A stretch of 64,000 nt of DNA from Chloroflexota bacterium (GTDB taxonomy: Bacteria > Chloroflexota > Dehalococcoidia > Lucifugimonadales > UBA3495): NCBI GenBank assembly GCA_009840165.1, contig VXOG01000034.1, positions 68,043 through 132,042 on the forward strand, in the 5' to 3' direction. The position numbers and the translations under genes are program-made. The stretch's first letter is position 1; each line of letters starts with the position of its first letter. Under the pieces are notes generated by a model. The model had not been told where the DNA came from and made no database searches. It saw only the letters and a program-made list of their open reading frames with translations. Of the stretch, positions 8,096 to 15,944 are shown in pieces.

Positions 8096-8989
8096 TCAGG
8101 GAACAGAAATTCCGAGCCGTTCGGCGAGCCACGCCCCCCGTATCTGAGCGTGCTCGTGGCCGCCGCCCTCGGCTGCGCCGTCATAGACGCGGAGGTCGCA
8201 GTGGGGCAGAGCGGCGGCCAATTCTTCGGCGAACGGCAGAGGGCACAGGCTGCGGTCGAAACGGCCGGCGCTCATCAGCACGGGCGATGCCACCGCAGGG
8301 GCGAATCCGACCGGGTTGACTGAGGACAGGGTTCCCACCACCTCGTCGCGGCGTTCAGGATGGGCGCGCAAGTAGTCATCCAGTTCGCCCAGCGGGTACC
8401 CCAAGCCGGACTCCAACGCCGCCGGATGCCCTAACGCCATTGGAGTATCCGCCGCCACCGCCGCGATGCCGGAGCGCCGGGCAGCCAACGCCAACGCGAG
8501 GCTGGCGCCCAGGCCCGTTCCGGTGAGCGCGATGTCGCCAATGGATGCCTGCGACTGGGCGAGCAGGGCTTCCACGGCGCGGAGGGCATCGGCATAGGCG
8601 CCGAGCAGAGTGTAAGTTTCAGGGTTTTCGATGCCGTCGGTGAGCAGGCCGGGATAGCTGGCCCGAACCAGGCCATCGCTGTTGCGCTGTCCCCGGTAGG
8701 TCGGGTTCATCACTACGGCGCGATGACGCAGGGATGTATAGATTATGTCGTGTACGCTGGCGTAGTCGGGCATCCGCACCAGCGCCGGGAACGGACCATC
8801 GCCGTGGGGGGCCGAGAACCACGCGAACAGACGGTGGCCGCCGCTGCTGGTATAGCGCATTTGGTAAACGTCCCACTCGGGCTGCGAATAGAACGCGCCC
8901 CGTTCCAGAGACACGTCAGGAGCGGTTTCGGCCAGTTGGGCCTCAGTCTGCTCCCAGAAGGCTGCGGGGGATGACGGTGCGTTGGTCAT
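8096..8989 (-). CDS. acetyl-xylan-esterase-like hydrolase, nucleophile missing (probable pseudoenzyme)
   Basis: An alpha/beta-hydrolase of the acetyl xylan esterase/cephalosporin-C deacetylase group, 297 residues. ATG 8989 has GAGGGGG upstream. Family blocks are recognisable: GPFPALVRMPDY, YRGQRNSDG, SYPGLLTDGIENPETY, an acid SAGRFDRSLCP and a terminal GGGHEHAQ. The nucleophile elbow, GSSQGG in the adjacent paralogue, reads GTGLG (residues 157-161), so Gly replaces Ser. The DNA is unambiguous. It therefore probably cannot hydrolyse esters by the usual mechanism. It follows its paralogue by 10 bases, suggesting duplication and divergence within one operon. Confidence 0.85.
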   Translation of the reverse strand: MTNAPSSPAAFWEQTEAQLAETAPDVSLERGAFYSQPEWDVYQMRYTSSGGHRLFAWFSAPHGDGPFPALVRMPDYASVHDIIYTSLRHRAVVMNPTYRGQRNSDGLVRASYPGLLTDGIENPETYTLLGAYADALRAVEALLAQSQASIGDIALTGTGLGASLALALAARRSGIAAVAADTPMALGHPAALESGLGYPLGELDDYLRAHPERRDEVVGTLSSVNPVGFAPAVASPVLMSAGRFDRSLCPLPFAEELAAALPHCDLRVYDGAAEGGGHEHAQIRGAWLAERLGISVP

Positions 8990-8999
8990 GGAATCCCCC

Positions 9000-9932
9000 T
9001 CATGCGGAGGCAACGCCGATGCGTTGCTGTAGCCAGGCGGTTTCGCGGGCGGGGTAGGCGTGGGCGTTGCCGTGTCCCGAGTTGGGGAAGAGCCACAGCT
9101 CGCGCTCGCGGTTCAGCAGTCGGTAAGCCGCGTAGCTGGTCTCCGGCGGACACACCTCGTCCTCCATCGCAATGCCGACCACCATGGGGCATTGGATTCG
9201 CGGCGCGAAGTTCACCGCGTCGAAGTAGCGGAGAGTGTCCAACATCTGCTCGGTGCGGTCGGGGTAGGCGCGGGCATAGCAGGAAAGCTCATCGTAGGGG
9301 TAGCTGCGCAGCATCCGCATGGACTCCGGATAACAACAGAGGAACGGGTAGCCGGCGACGCCGGCCTTGATTTCGTGCCTCAGTCCGGTGGTGATGAGGG
9401 TCAGGCCGCCGCCCTGGCTGCTGCCGCAGCAATAAATCCGCTCCGAATCAACCTCGGATCGGGACAGGAGGAAATCGACGCCGCGCGAACAATCGGAGAT
9501 GACGCCCTTGTAGCTGTAGGTGTCGCGATTCTCAACGCCGTGAGTGAGCAGCCCGGGGTAACCTGGGTTGAACTGCGCGCTGCTGGGCAGCTTGCCTCGA
9601 ACCGCGACCGACAACGCCGCCACGCCCTTGCCGGCCCAGTCGCGGCGCAGCGTCGGTTCCGATTTGTAGCCGGGAAGGATCAGGACTGCCGGGAAAGGGC
9701 CATCGCCCACGGCCGGCACGGCGTACCACCCGAAAATTTCCACGCCGTCGAGGCTGCGGTACTTGACTTGGTAAACCCTGGCCGCGTCGGTGCTGCGCAG
9801 CGAATCATGGGACACAACGGGTTCCAGCGGAATTTGCGAGAGTTCAGCGAGCGTTCCATCCCAAAATTGATCGAAGTCATCGGGGCAGGTGACCTGGGTT
9901 GCGAATGCGACCAGGTCCGATTCGGTGGCCAT
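9000..9932 (-). CDS. acetyl xylan esterase / cephalosporin-C deacetylase-like hydrolase
   Basis: The 310-residue enzyme has the full family set: N-terminal DFDQFWDGTLAEL, GPFPAVLILPGY oxyanion region, nucleophile elbow GSSQGG near residue 169, acid loop AMEDEVCPPET and catalytic His in NSGHGNAH. The family de-acetylates xylo-oligosaccharides, cephalosporin C and other small acetyl esters in the cytoplasm. No signal peptide. A weak GGAG site precedes ATG 9932. It heads a two-gene operon with the inactive-looking paralogue. A palindromic repeat lies just upstream. Confidence 0.88.
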   Translation of the reverse strand: MATESDLVAFATQVTCPDDFDQFWDGTLAELSQIPLEPVVSHDSLRSTDAARVYQVKYRSLDGVEIFGWYAVPAVGDGPFPAVLILPGYKSEPTLRRDWAGKGVAALSVAVRGKLPSSAQFNPGYPGLLTHGVENRDTYSYKGVISDCSRGVDFLLSRSEVDSERIYCCGSSQGGGLTLITTGLRHEIKAGVAGYPFLCCYPESMRMLRSYPYDELSCYARAYPDRTEQMLDTLRYFDAVNFAPRIQCPMVVGIAMEDEVCPPETSYAAYRLLNRERELWLFPNSGHGNAHAYPARETAWLQQRIGVASA

Positions 9933-9970
9933 CGTGTTCTTACTCCCAAGGGTTCCCTTGCGGGGTTTTC

Positions 9971-10008
9971 ACCCTCGCCCAAACCCTCTCCCTTGACGGG
10001 AGAGAGAC
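9971..10008. repeat. dispersed repeat, CCTCTCCC/GGGAGAGG family
   Basis: A shorter, partly degenerate copy of the element at 1270, with CCCTCTCCC and GGGAGAGAG arms. It sits in the divergent intergenic region upstream of the esterase operon. Confidence 0.6.
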
Positions 10009-10036
10009 TTTTCAACGCATTATACACAGGCCCCGG

Positions 10037-10045
10037 TGCTATAAT
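10037..10045 (+). promoter_or_regulatory. extended -10 (TGCTATAAT) of the hydroxyisobutyrate dehydrogenase gene
   Basis: A perfect TGC-TATAAT lies 56 bases before ATG 10102. No consensus -35 is visible, as expected for an extended -10 promoter. Confidence 0.6.
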
Positions 10046-10101
10046 GCCGGCACCTGCCGCCGGGCGCAATGCGACGGCGGATATTCGGAGATGAAACGGA
10101 T

Positions 10102-11004
10102 ATGAAAGCTGGATTTATTGGCGTTGGCAACATGGGGAACCCGATGGCTGCCAACATGATCAAGGCCGGTCATCAACTCACGGTACACGACCTGCGCCGG
10201 GAATCTGCCACCAACCTGCTGGAAATGGGCGCAGAGTGGGCCGACACGCCTGCCGGCTGCGTGGCCGGCAACGACGCCGTGTTCACGTCTCTGCCAGTGC
10301 CCCGGGATGTCGAGGCGGTGGTCATGGGCGAGAACGGCATCATGTCGGCGGCCTCCGGCGGCGACGTGTACGTTGACCTGTCCACCAACTCGCCGACGGT
10401 GATCCGCCGCATCCACGCCGAGTGTGGCGCCCGGGGCGTTACCGTGCTGGATGCGCCGGTGAGCGGCGGAGTATATGGCGCGGCTGCCGGCACCCTGGCG
10501 GTGATGGTGGGCGGCGACGAGGCGACCTACGACAAGGTCAAGCCCATGCTGGACGCCATCGGAGCGCACGTGGTCTATTGCGGCGAGATCGGCAACGGCA
10601 TGGTCACCAAGATCTGCAACAACCTGCTGTCCATGGGCATCGGCGTGCTGATGTCGGAGGCGCTGACGCTGGGTGTCAAGGCCGGCGTCTCCTTGGAGAC
10701 CCTGGCGGACGTGATCGCCAACAGCAGCGGCGGCAACCGGCGGCTCGTGGAGAAGTTCCCGCGCTACCTGTTCGCCGACAACTTCGAGCCGGGATTCGCC
10801 ACTGCTCTGGCCGCTAAGGATGTGCGGCTTGCCACCGACCTGGGCCGCGAATACGGCATCCCCATGGAACTGTCCAACCTGGTGGATCAGCGCCACGTGG
10901 AGGCGCTGTTCCGCGGCTGGGGTCCCGAGGACTCCGACGCCGTAGCCAAGCTACAGGAGGAGAAATCGGGCGTGCAGCTGCGCTTTGGGGGCATGAGCGG
11001 GTGA
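10102..11004 (+). CDS. 3-hydroxyisobutyrate dehydrogenase-type NAD(P) oxidoreductase
   Basis: The 300-residue product belongs to the beta-hydroxyacid dehydrogenase family. It has GFIGVGNMGNPMA (Rossmann motif), the substrate loop DAPVSGGVYGA, and GNGMVTKICNN with the catalytic Lys. It would oxidise a 3-hydroxy acid such as 3-hydroxyisobutyrate, tartronate semialdehyde or a relative; the specificity is not readable. ATG 10102 is chosen because the fold begins two residues later. The upstream TGCTATAAT gives a leader of about 50 bases. The next small gene starts at a GTG two bases after the stop. Confidence 0.9.
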   Translation: MKAGFIGVGNMGNPMAANMIKAGHQLTVHDLRRESATNLLEMGAEWADTPAGCVAGNDAVFTSLPVPRDVEAVVMGENGIMSAASGGDVYVDLSTNSPTVIRRIHAECGARGVTVLDAPVSGGVYGAAAGTLAVMVGGDEATYDKVKPMLDAIGAHVVYCGEIGNGMVTKICNNLLSMGIGVLMSEALTLGVKAGVSLETLADVIANSSGGNRRLVEKFPRYLFADNFEPGFATALAAKDVRLATDLGREYGIPMELSNLVDQRHVEALFRGWGPEDSDAVAKLQEEKSGVQLRFGGMSG

Positions 11005-11005
11005 G

Positions 11006-11338
11006 GTGCCGCCGTTGTTCCGTTCACAGTATCCTGCCAAAGACAAGCCCGCGTATGCCACCCGGTACGTGTATGCCGACACGCAGTTGTCCACCCATGG
11101 CGGCAACGTGGGTCGCGTCAGCATCACCAGCGAGGAGCATACGCGGCTGCAACAGATGGCCGAATACCTGGAACGCTGCTGCAACGATCTGGACGCGGCC
11201 GGCTACGAGGTGATTTCCATCACCCCCGTCGTCAGCGGCCGCACCGCCTACATGGCAACCAACACCGACTCCGCCGACCCCGGACACGGATATAGCGTTA
11301 CCGACGGACTGATTGTGACCGGCCGATTGAAAAAGTAA
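11006..11338 (+). CDS. hypothetical protein
   Basis: A 110-residue soluble protein starting at GTG 11006, directly after the dehydrogenase stop (GTGAGGTG), so the two are probably translated together. Visible features are EEHTRLQQMAEYLERCC, a helix with paired Cys, and a second half of beta type ending VTDGLIVTGRLKK. I recognise no family. Codon use resembles its neighbours, so I take it as a real gene. Confidence 0.6.
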   Translation: MPPLFRSQYPAKDKPAYATRYVYADTQLSTHGGNVGRVSITSEEHTRLQQMAEYLERCCNDLDAAGYEVISITPVVSGRTAYMATNTDSADPGHGYSVTDGLIVTGRLKK

Positions 11339-11351
11339 TCGGGAGCTTTTG

Positions 11352-11756
11352 ATGACCCAAACATCCCCAATGGAACCTTTTGAACGGCACGAAGAAATCG
11401 TTGATTACAGTCGGCAGGCCAGGGAGTTTCTGGCCAAGAGTCGTCAGTACTTGGCCGAGGACGACCTGCATCAGGCCGCGGAAAAGGGCTGGGGTGCTGC
11501 CGCTTGGATGGCCAAAGCGGTCGCGGTTGCACAAGAGTGGGAATACAATAGACACGCCCAGTTTAACGTTGTTATGTACCAGGCGCAGGACCTGTGCGGC
11601 GATGCTAGACTGGACGATTTAAGAGGTACCGCCAACGAGTTGCACGGGTATTTTTACACCCGCAAGATATTCCTGCGTGCTGATGTTATCAGCCGCGAAC
11701 TCGACAGGATGGCCCTTTTGCTAGATATCCTGACGCCCCTCACCGAAACCAACTGA
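11352..11756 (+). CDS. PaREP1/HEPN-like helical protein
   Basis: ATG 11352 has GGGAG six bases upstream. The 134-residue protein is all helical, with the pattern of the PaREP1 family (ARxFLAKSRQYL, then QAAEKGWGAAAWMAKAVA, then a C-terminal LHGYFYTRK). Such proteins belong to a HEPN-like helical class common in archaea and Chloroflexota. Some HEPN proteins are RNases or toxins, but the RxxxxH motif is not evident here, so no activity is claimed. It stands alone, with no nucleotidyltransferase partner. Confidence 0.65.
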   Translation: MTQTSPMEPFERHEEIVDYSRQAREFLAKSRQYLAEDDLHQAAEKGWGAAAWMAKAVAVAQEWEYNRHAQFNVVMYQAQDLCGDARLDDLRGTANELHGYFYTRKIFLRADVISRELDRMALLLDILTPLTETN

Positions 11757-11812
11757 ATTCCGGATTCCGACTTTCATGGGAATGAACTTCAGATGCAGAT
11801 AAGGAGATGACG

Positions 11813-12841
11813 ATGACCAGCAGCGCCGAACGCCACGTTGAAACCGCCGACACCATTGAAGCCATCGAGGAGTGCTTTCGCATGGGTTGGACCGACGGGT
11901 TGCCCGTGGTCCCGCCTGCCGACTACAAAGTTCGCGAAATGCTTTCCGTGTCCGGGTTGACCGGCGAGGAGGAGTTGCTCAACCTGGACATGCGCAGCCG
12001 GGTCATCACCTCCGAAAACGCCGCCGCCAACGCAGTGATGGCCGGCTGCGAGGCAGAGTATTTCCCCGTGCTGGTCACTGCGCTGCGAACGCTGGAGGAG
12101 GAGCGCAACTTCGTCAACATGGCAGCGTCCTCAACCAGCTCGCCCAGCATCCTGATGGTGCTCAACGGCCCGATCCGGGAGGCTTTGGGCATTAACAGCC
12201 GCGACGGGCTTTTCGGCCCCGGATTCCGCGCCAACGCCAGCATCGGGCGCGCTGTTCGGCTCTGCTTTATGAACGGCTTTGACGCCTTGCCGGGACAGCT
12301 GGACCGTGGAACCCTGGGCACGCCGGCCAAGTACACCTTCTGCATTGCCGAGAACGAAGAGGACTCGCCGTGGGAGCCGCTGCACGTGAGCCGGGGCTTT
12401 GGCGCTTCGGACAGCGTGGTCACCGTGGCCGTTGCCTATAACCCGGTCAGCGTGCCCAACAGCTACGGCCATACGGGTCGCCAAATCCTGTACTCGATCT
12501 GCGATGCGCTGCGTTCCACCGCCCTGGCTCACCGCTATCCGGCCCAGTGGGTCATCGTCATCGGCCCGGAGCACGCGCTCACGCTGCAAGGCGACGGCTG
12601 GAGCCGCAAGGACATCCAGGAGTTCCTGATCGAAAACAGCGGGCGCTCACGGGCGGAGCTGGTGCGTCTGGGCTCCAAGCAAGGGCCGGAGCGTCCCGGC
12701 GATGAAGAGCTGATCATGCGCTGCGCCAACGACCCCGACGACATCCTGATCATGCACGGCGGCGGCACCGGCGGCCGCTACAGCGCCATCATCGACACCA
12801 CGGGATTCCGCATCCGCACCCGCAAGATCAGCGGTGACTAG
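11813..12841 (+). CDS. conserved protein upstream of the UGSC selenoprotein gene
   Basis: ATG 11813 has AAGGAG six bases upstream; the in-frame ATG 11807 would leave no spacing. The 342-residue protein is soluble. It has an N-terminal ECFRMGWTDGLPVVPP, an Ala/Ser-rich NMAASSTSSPSILMVLNGP segment and a C-terminal ILIMHGGGTGGRYSAI glycine loop. I recognise it as a protein that accompanies UGSC-type (seleno)proteins, but I know of no assigned reaction. The position, 123 bases upstream of the Sec gene on the same strand, supports a joint pathway. A -10-like TACAAT near 12913 may serve the downstream gene separately. Confidence 0.7.
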   Translation: MTSSAERHVETADTIEAIEECFRMGWTDGLPVVPPADYKVREMLSVSGLTGEEELLNLDMRSRVITSENAAANAVMAGCEAEYFPVLVTALRTLEEERNFVNMAASSTSSPSILMVLNGPIREALGINSRDGLFGPGFRANASIGRAVRLCFMNGFDALPGQLDRGTLGTPAKYTFCIAENEEDSPWEPLHVSRGFGASDSVVTVAVAYNPVSVPNSYGHTGRQILYSICDALRSTALAHRYPAQWVIVIGPEHALTLQGDGWSRKDIQEFLIENSGRSRAELVRLGSKQGPERPGDEELIMRCANDPDDILIMHGGGTGGRYSAIIDTTGFRIRTRKISGD

Positions 12842-12964
12842 TCGCGGCGTTGAGTTCCCGAGCCGGCCGCGATTGTGCGTCCCAGGGGTTACGCAACACC
12901 GCCGAATAACGGTACAATCACGCCACTACGCAAGTTCCGATCACCACGCCAACGGAGGTTAGAT

Positions 12965-13525
12965 ATGACTACCGCCGAAATGAGCCGGCTGAGGCTGGTA
13001 AATCCCAAGGGCACCGAGCTGCCCCAGACCGAGTTCCGCATGAACGACCGCTCCGGCGGTTTGGCCGGCAAGCGGCTGGGCCTGATGGAGAACTCCAAGG
13101 CCAACGCCGATAAGCTGCTGCATGAACTGGGGAACATCCTCAACGAGCGGCACGGCTTTTCCGAGGTCAAGTACTTCAGCAAGCACCACGCCAGCCTTCC
13201 GGCCAAGCAGGACGTGATTGATTCCATTCTGGGCGAAGTGGACTATCTCATCACCGGGGTAGGTGATTGAGGGTCTTGCAGCTCGTGCAGTGTGCACGAC
13301 GGAATCGACATGGAAAAGCGCGGCGTCCCCACCGCGGCCATCATCACCCACGTGTTCCTGAACACCGCTCAAGCCATGACCCGCATGATGGGCGTTCCCG
13401 ACTACCGGTACATCGTGGCCCAGCACCCGCTCTCCAGCCTCACGGATGACGAAGTCAAGCAGCGGGCCGCCGAGCTGGCCGACGAAGTGGAGTCCATCCT
13501 CACTGGAGCGCCCGTAGCCGCCTAG
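12965..13525 (+). CDS. UGSC-family selenoprotein (in-frame UGA at codon 102)
   Basis: The frame from ATG 12965 (GGAGG upstream) runs 101 codons to TGA 13268-13270 and continues open to 13525. The junction reads VGD-U-GSCSSC, the signature of the UGSC selenoprotein family known from marine metagenomes. Downstream residues (HDGIDMEKRGVPTAAI, FLNTAQAMTRMMG) continue the same domain, so the TGA is not a gene end. A hairpin with loop AGTGT begins 12 bases after the TGA (13283-13299), matching a bacterial SECIS. The product is 186 residues with Sec102. Family function is unproven; a thiol/selenol redox or reductive role is likely. Expressing it requires SelA, SelB and SelC, which are not in the window. 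Standard gene calling splits it into two pieces. Confidence 0.9.
13283..13299 (+). promoter_or_regulatory. SECIS-like hairpin of the UGSC gene
   Basis: TCGTGC (13283-13288) pairs perfectly with GCACGA (13294-13299) around the loop AGTGT. The loop starts 18 bases after the TGA, within the usual 16-37 base window, and has G among its first two bases, as bacterial SECIS elements do. Confidence 0.75.
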
Positions 13526-13552
13526 AGGCTGCTGACCCGCCGCTGGCGGGCC

Positions 13553-13579
13553 GCCATTCCCGCTCTCGCGGGAATCCAG
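13553..13579. repeat. degenerate copy of the GTCATTCCCGC palindrome
   Basis: Arms ATTCCCGC and GCGGGAAT with a CTCTC loop, ending ATCCAG, 9 bases before the start codon of the next gene. Similar placement occurs at panC and at 50680. Confidence 0.7.
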
Positions 13580-13588
13580 TGGCCGAAA

Positions 13589-13984
13589 ATGGCTACCACA
13601 AACAACGCGAATGCGCCTCGCCCGCCGTTGAATCCGGCCATTCGGCCGGGTCTGGTAGGCGAGGTCGAATTGACCGTAGCAGAAGAACACCTGGCGCCGC
13701 ACACGCCCAAGTTCAGCACGCCGGCCATGGTGATGCTCATGGAGCAGGCGTCTTTCGCGGCGGTGCGCCCGCTGCTGGCCGAGAGCCAGACGGTGGTGGG
13801 CTACGAGGTCAACGTCAAGCATTTGGCGCCGGCCGGCGCGGGCAGCTGGGTGACGGGAACATCCACGCTGATGGATGTGTCCGGTAACAAGCTGCGCTTC
13901 GAGGTGGTCGCGCGGCTGGGCGACGTGATACTGGGCACCGCCGAGCACAAGATGGCGGTGGTGCCGCAATCTGACCTGGCGTAG
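13589..13984 (+). CDS. FlK-like hotdog thioesterase
   Basis: The 131-residue protein matches the fluoroacetyl-CoA-thioesterase-like group: PGLVGEVELTVAEEHLAPH, then FSTPAMVMLMEQASFAA, VGYEVNVKHLAPAGAGSWV and a C-terminal GTAEHKMAVV. In FlK the catalytic Thr, Glu and His lie in the STPAMxxxME helix and the VxxxHLAP strand, and equivalents are present. It would hydrolyse a small acyl-CoA. It sits between two selenoprotein genes on the same strand, which may point to detoxification or haloacid metabolism (inference). Its TAG stop lies inside a palindromic repeat. There is no ribosome site; the repeat abuts the start. Confidence 0.82.
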   Translation: MATTNNANAPRPPLNPAIRPGLVGEVELTVAEEHLAPHTPKFSTPAMVMLMEQASFAAVRPLLAESQTVVGYEVNVKHLAPAGAGSWVTGTSTLMDVSGNKLRFEVVARLGDVILGTAEHKMAVVPQSDLA

Positions 13985-14004
13985 GGGCGGGTTTGAACCC
14001 GTCC
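13981..14004. repeat. dispersed palindrome, GTAGGGGC family (copy 2)
   Basis: GTAGGGGCGGGTTT and AACCCGTCC arms. The TAG in the left arm is the stop codon of the thioesterase gene, so the repeat has landed exactly at the gene end. Confidence 0.75.
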
Positions 14005-14043
14005 TTCCATTAAAAATCACGTCCCACACCAAGGAGCAATGCA

Positions 14044-14610
14044 ATGTCCTGGATACGTGAAACGGATGCCGCAGTTCCTGCCGTCATCAAGTGCATGTCC
14101 ATCAACCCGGACCTGATGGCGGCGGTGCAGAACCTGAATACCAACGCCACCTTCGGCTCTTCGGCGCTGACCCGGACGCAGGAAGAGGCCATCGCCACCG
14201 TGGTATCGCTGTTGAACCGTTGCCGGTATTGAGCCGTCGCCCACGGAGGGTTCCTCCGTCAGCATTCCGGCGATCCTGAATACTCCTCGCACATCATCCA
14301 CGACTATAGGCAGGCGGATCTGGACCCTCAGACGCGGGCGATCCTGGACTACGCCGTCAAGCTCACCCTGACGCCGGCCGCGATGGCAGAATCGGACATC
14401 GAACATCTGCGTTCCATTGGCCTCACCGACGAACAGGTGTTGTCCACGGTAGCCATCACCTGCGTGTTCAACTTCATGAACCGGCTGGCCGACGGCCTCG
14501 GCGTTGAGATACCGGAGGGGAGAGAGGCCATAATGAGCGGATGGCTTTCGGATGAAGCGAAACGGGCGCAAGGCTGGCTGCTGCAACCCGAGGCCGTTCC
14601 CGTGTCTTGA
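14044..14610 (+). CDS. AhpD-like peroxidase-related selenoprotein (CxxU, UGA at codon 63)
   Basis: From ATG 14044 (AAGGAG upstream) the frame meets TGA at 14230-14232 and stays open to 14610. The context reads NRCRY-U-AVAHGGFLR, where the AhpD/carboxymuconolactone-decarboxylase family has CxxCxxxH. The UGA thus replaces the resolving Cys, giving CxxU with His four residues later. Downstream blocks (IIHDYRQADLDPQTRAIL, FNFMNRLADGLGVEIP) are standard for the peroxidase-related AhpD subfamily. A 7-bp perfect hairpin follows (14243-14259). The 188-residue product would reduce peroxides through a selenenyl-sulfide cycle, as in known AhpD-like selenoproteins. Ordinary gene finding would leave only a truncated 62-residue piece and a short orphan. 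Confidence 0.9.
14243..14259 (+). promoter_or_regulatory. SECIS-like hairpin of the AhpD-like gene
   Basis: ACGGAGG (14243-14249) and CCTCCGT (14253-14259) form seven perfect pairs with loop GTT. The loop begins 17 bases after the TGA, nearly the same distance as in the UGSC gene. Confidence 0.75.
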
Positions 14611-14631
14611 ACATCCCTGTTCTATCGAAAC

Positions 14632-14660
14632 GTAGGGGCGGGTTTGAAACCCGCCCCTAG
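14632..14660. repeat. dispersed palindrome, GTAGGGGC family (copy 3)
   Basis: A near-perfect hairpin: GTAGGGGCGGGTTT and AAACCCGCCCCTA. It lies between the AhpD-like gene and the SDR gene. Confidence 0.85.
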
Positions 14661-14682
14661 CCACACCTACCGGAGGTCCACA

Positions 14683-15513
14683 ATGACGCTGCTCCCTTCA
14701 GGACGCCCACGACTCCAGGACAAAGTCGCCATCATCACCGGCGCCGGCTCCAGCGGGCCGGGCATGGGAACCGGCAAAGCCGCCTCGATCCTGTTCGCCC
14801 GGGAAGGAGCGAAAGTACTGCTGGTGGACCAGAACCCACAGGCCGCCGAGGAGACCCTGGCCGTCATTCACGAAGAGGGCGGCGAGGGTTCTGTGATGTC
14901 AGCCGACGTCACGTCCGCCGCTGACTGTGAGGCCGTCGTCGATGCCGCCGTGGCGCGCTACGGCGGGTTGCACGTCCTGTTCAACAACGTGGGCATCACC
15001 GGCCCCGGGACCCCCACCGACGTTGAGGAAAGCGTGTGGGACAACGTGCTGGACGTGAACCTGAAGAGCATGATGCTTACCACCAAGTACGCCGTGCCGA
15101 AGATGATCGACGCCGGCGGGGGCAGCATCATCAATATGTCTTCCATCGCTGGTGTCCGTGCCGGTAGCGGCTTGGCGAGCATCCCATATTCCGCCTCGAA
15201 GTCCGGCGTGATCGGGATGTCGGAGACCATGGCGGTACACCTCGGTCGGGACAACGTCCGGGTGAACGTCATCGCGCCCGGGCACATCTACACCCCTATG
15301 GTAGCGGGCGCGATGGCAGAGCAGACGCGGGAACGCCGGCGGAAAGCCGGCCCGCTGGGAACGGAGGGCAACGCCTGGGACATCGCTTACGCCGCCCTGT
15401 TCCTCGCCAGCGACGAGTCGCGCTGGGTATCGGGAGTGGTGCTGCCGGTGGATGCGGGACTGTTGGCGGCGACGCCGTTGGCGGTATATCAGAACATCAG
15501 GGAAGGCGACTAG
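14683..15513 (+). CDS. short-chain dehydrogenase/reductase
   Basis: Classical SDR, 276 residues. It has the N-terminal cofactor motif TGAGSSGPGMGTG (a longer glycine loop than usual), NNVG, the catalytic Ser in INMSSIAG, YSASK (Tyr and Lys), and a C-terminal SDESRWVSGVVLPVDAG. ATG 14683 has GGAGG with ideal spacing. Cofactor preference is probably NAD: VLLVDQN ends the second strand with Asp. The substrate is unknown. It is on the same strand as the selenoprotein cluster, 72 bases after it with a hairpin between, so co-transcription is uncertain. Confidence 0.92.
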   Translation: MTLLPSGRPRLQDKVAIITGAGSSGPGMGTGKAASILFAREGAKVLLVDQNPQAAEETLAVIHEEGGEGSVMSADVTSAADCEAVVDAAVARYGGLHVLFNNVGITGPGTPTDVEESVWDNVLDVNLKSMMLTTKYAVPKMIDAGGGSIINMSSIAGVRAGSGLASIPYSASKSGVIGMSETMAVHLGRDNVRVNVIAPGHIYTPMVAGAMAEQTRERRRKAGPLGTEGNAWDIAYAALFLASDESRWVSGVVLPVDAGLLAATPLAVYQNIREGD

Positions 15514-15563
15514 GGGCGGCCTTCCGTTTCAAGGGGATCAAACAAACGGTGCTGCCAGTGAAG

Positions 15564-15590
15564 GTAGGGGCGCTAATTATGCGCCCCTAC
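15564..15590. repeat. dispersed palindrome, GTAGGGGC family (copy 4)
   Basis: GTAGGGGCGC and GCGCCCCTAC arms with an AT-rich loop, between two convergent genes where it may act as a bidirectional transcription end. Confidence 0.85.
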
Positions 15591-15617
15591 GTAATTTTCA
15601 ACTCTTCCTTGTAGGCG

Positions 15618-15944
15618 TTACCCAGCTTCGATAACCGGACCGACCAGCACGTCATCGCCATCCACCTGGATGGCGAACTTGCGCAGGGCTTCGGTCGCGG
15701 GCGGAGTAACCGGATTCCCGGAGGCAACGTCGAAAACCGCCCCGTGCAGCGGGCAAACCACCTCGCCCTCTTCGAGATCCCCTTCCGACAGGTTCGCGTA
15801 GGCGTGGGTGCAAATGTCGTCACAGGCGTGCAGCTCGCCGTCCAGGTTAACCAGCAGAATTTCTTCCGATCCAACCCTCACCGAAACCATGTCGCCTGGG
15901 GGGATGTCGCTGAGAGAGGCGACTTTAACAAATTCGTCGGCCAT
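15618..15944 (-). CDS. Rieske-type [2Fe-2S] ferredoxin
   Basis: The 108-residue protein carries both Rieske cluster motifs, CTH (in DDICTHAYANLSEG) and CPLHG (in EVVCPLHGAVFD), within the NirD/BphF-like fold. It is soluble and would pass electrons to an oxygenase or reductase. GGAGG stands upstream of ATG 15944. No oxygenase is nearby, so the partner is unknown. It converges on the SDR gene across a palindrome. Confidence 0.92.
   Translation of the reverse strand: MADEFVKVASLSDIPPGDMVSVRVGSEEILLVNLDGELHACDDICTHAYANLSEGDLEEGEVVCPLHGAVFDVASGNPVTPPATEALRKFAIQVDGDDVLVGPVIEAG

Noticed and set aside
13268-14232. Two TGA codons as sequencing errors or pseudogenes
   Set aside because: Both sit at conserved redox sites of known selenoprotein families with SECIS-like hairpins at the same distance.
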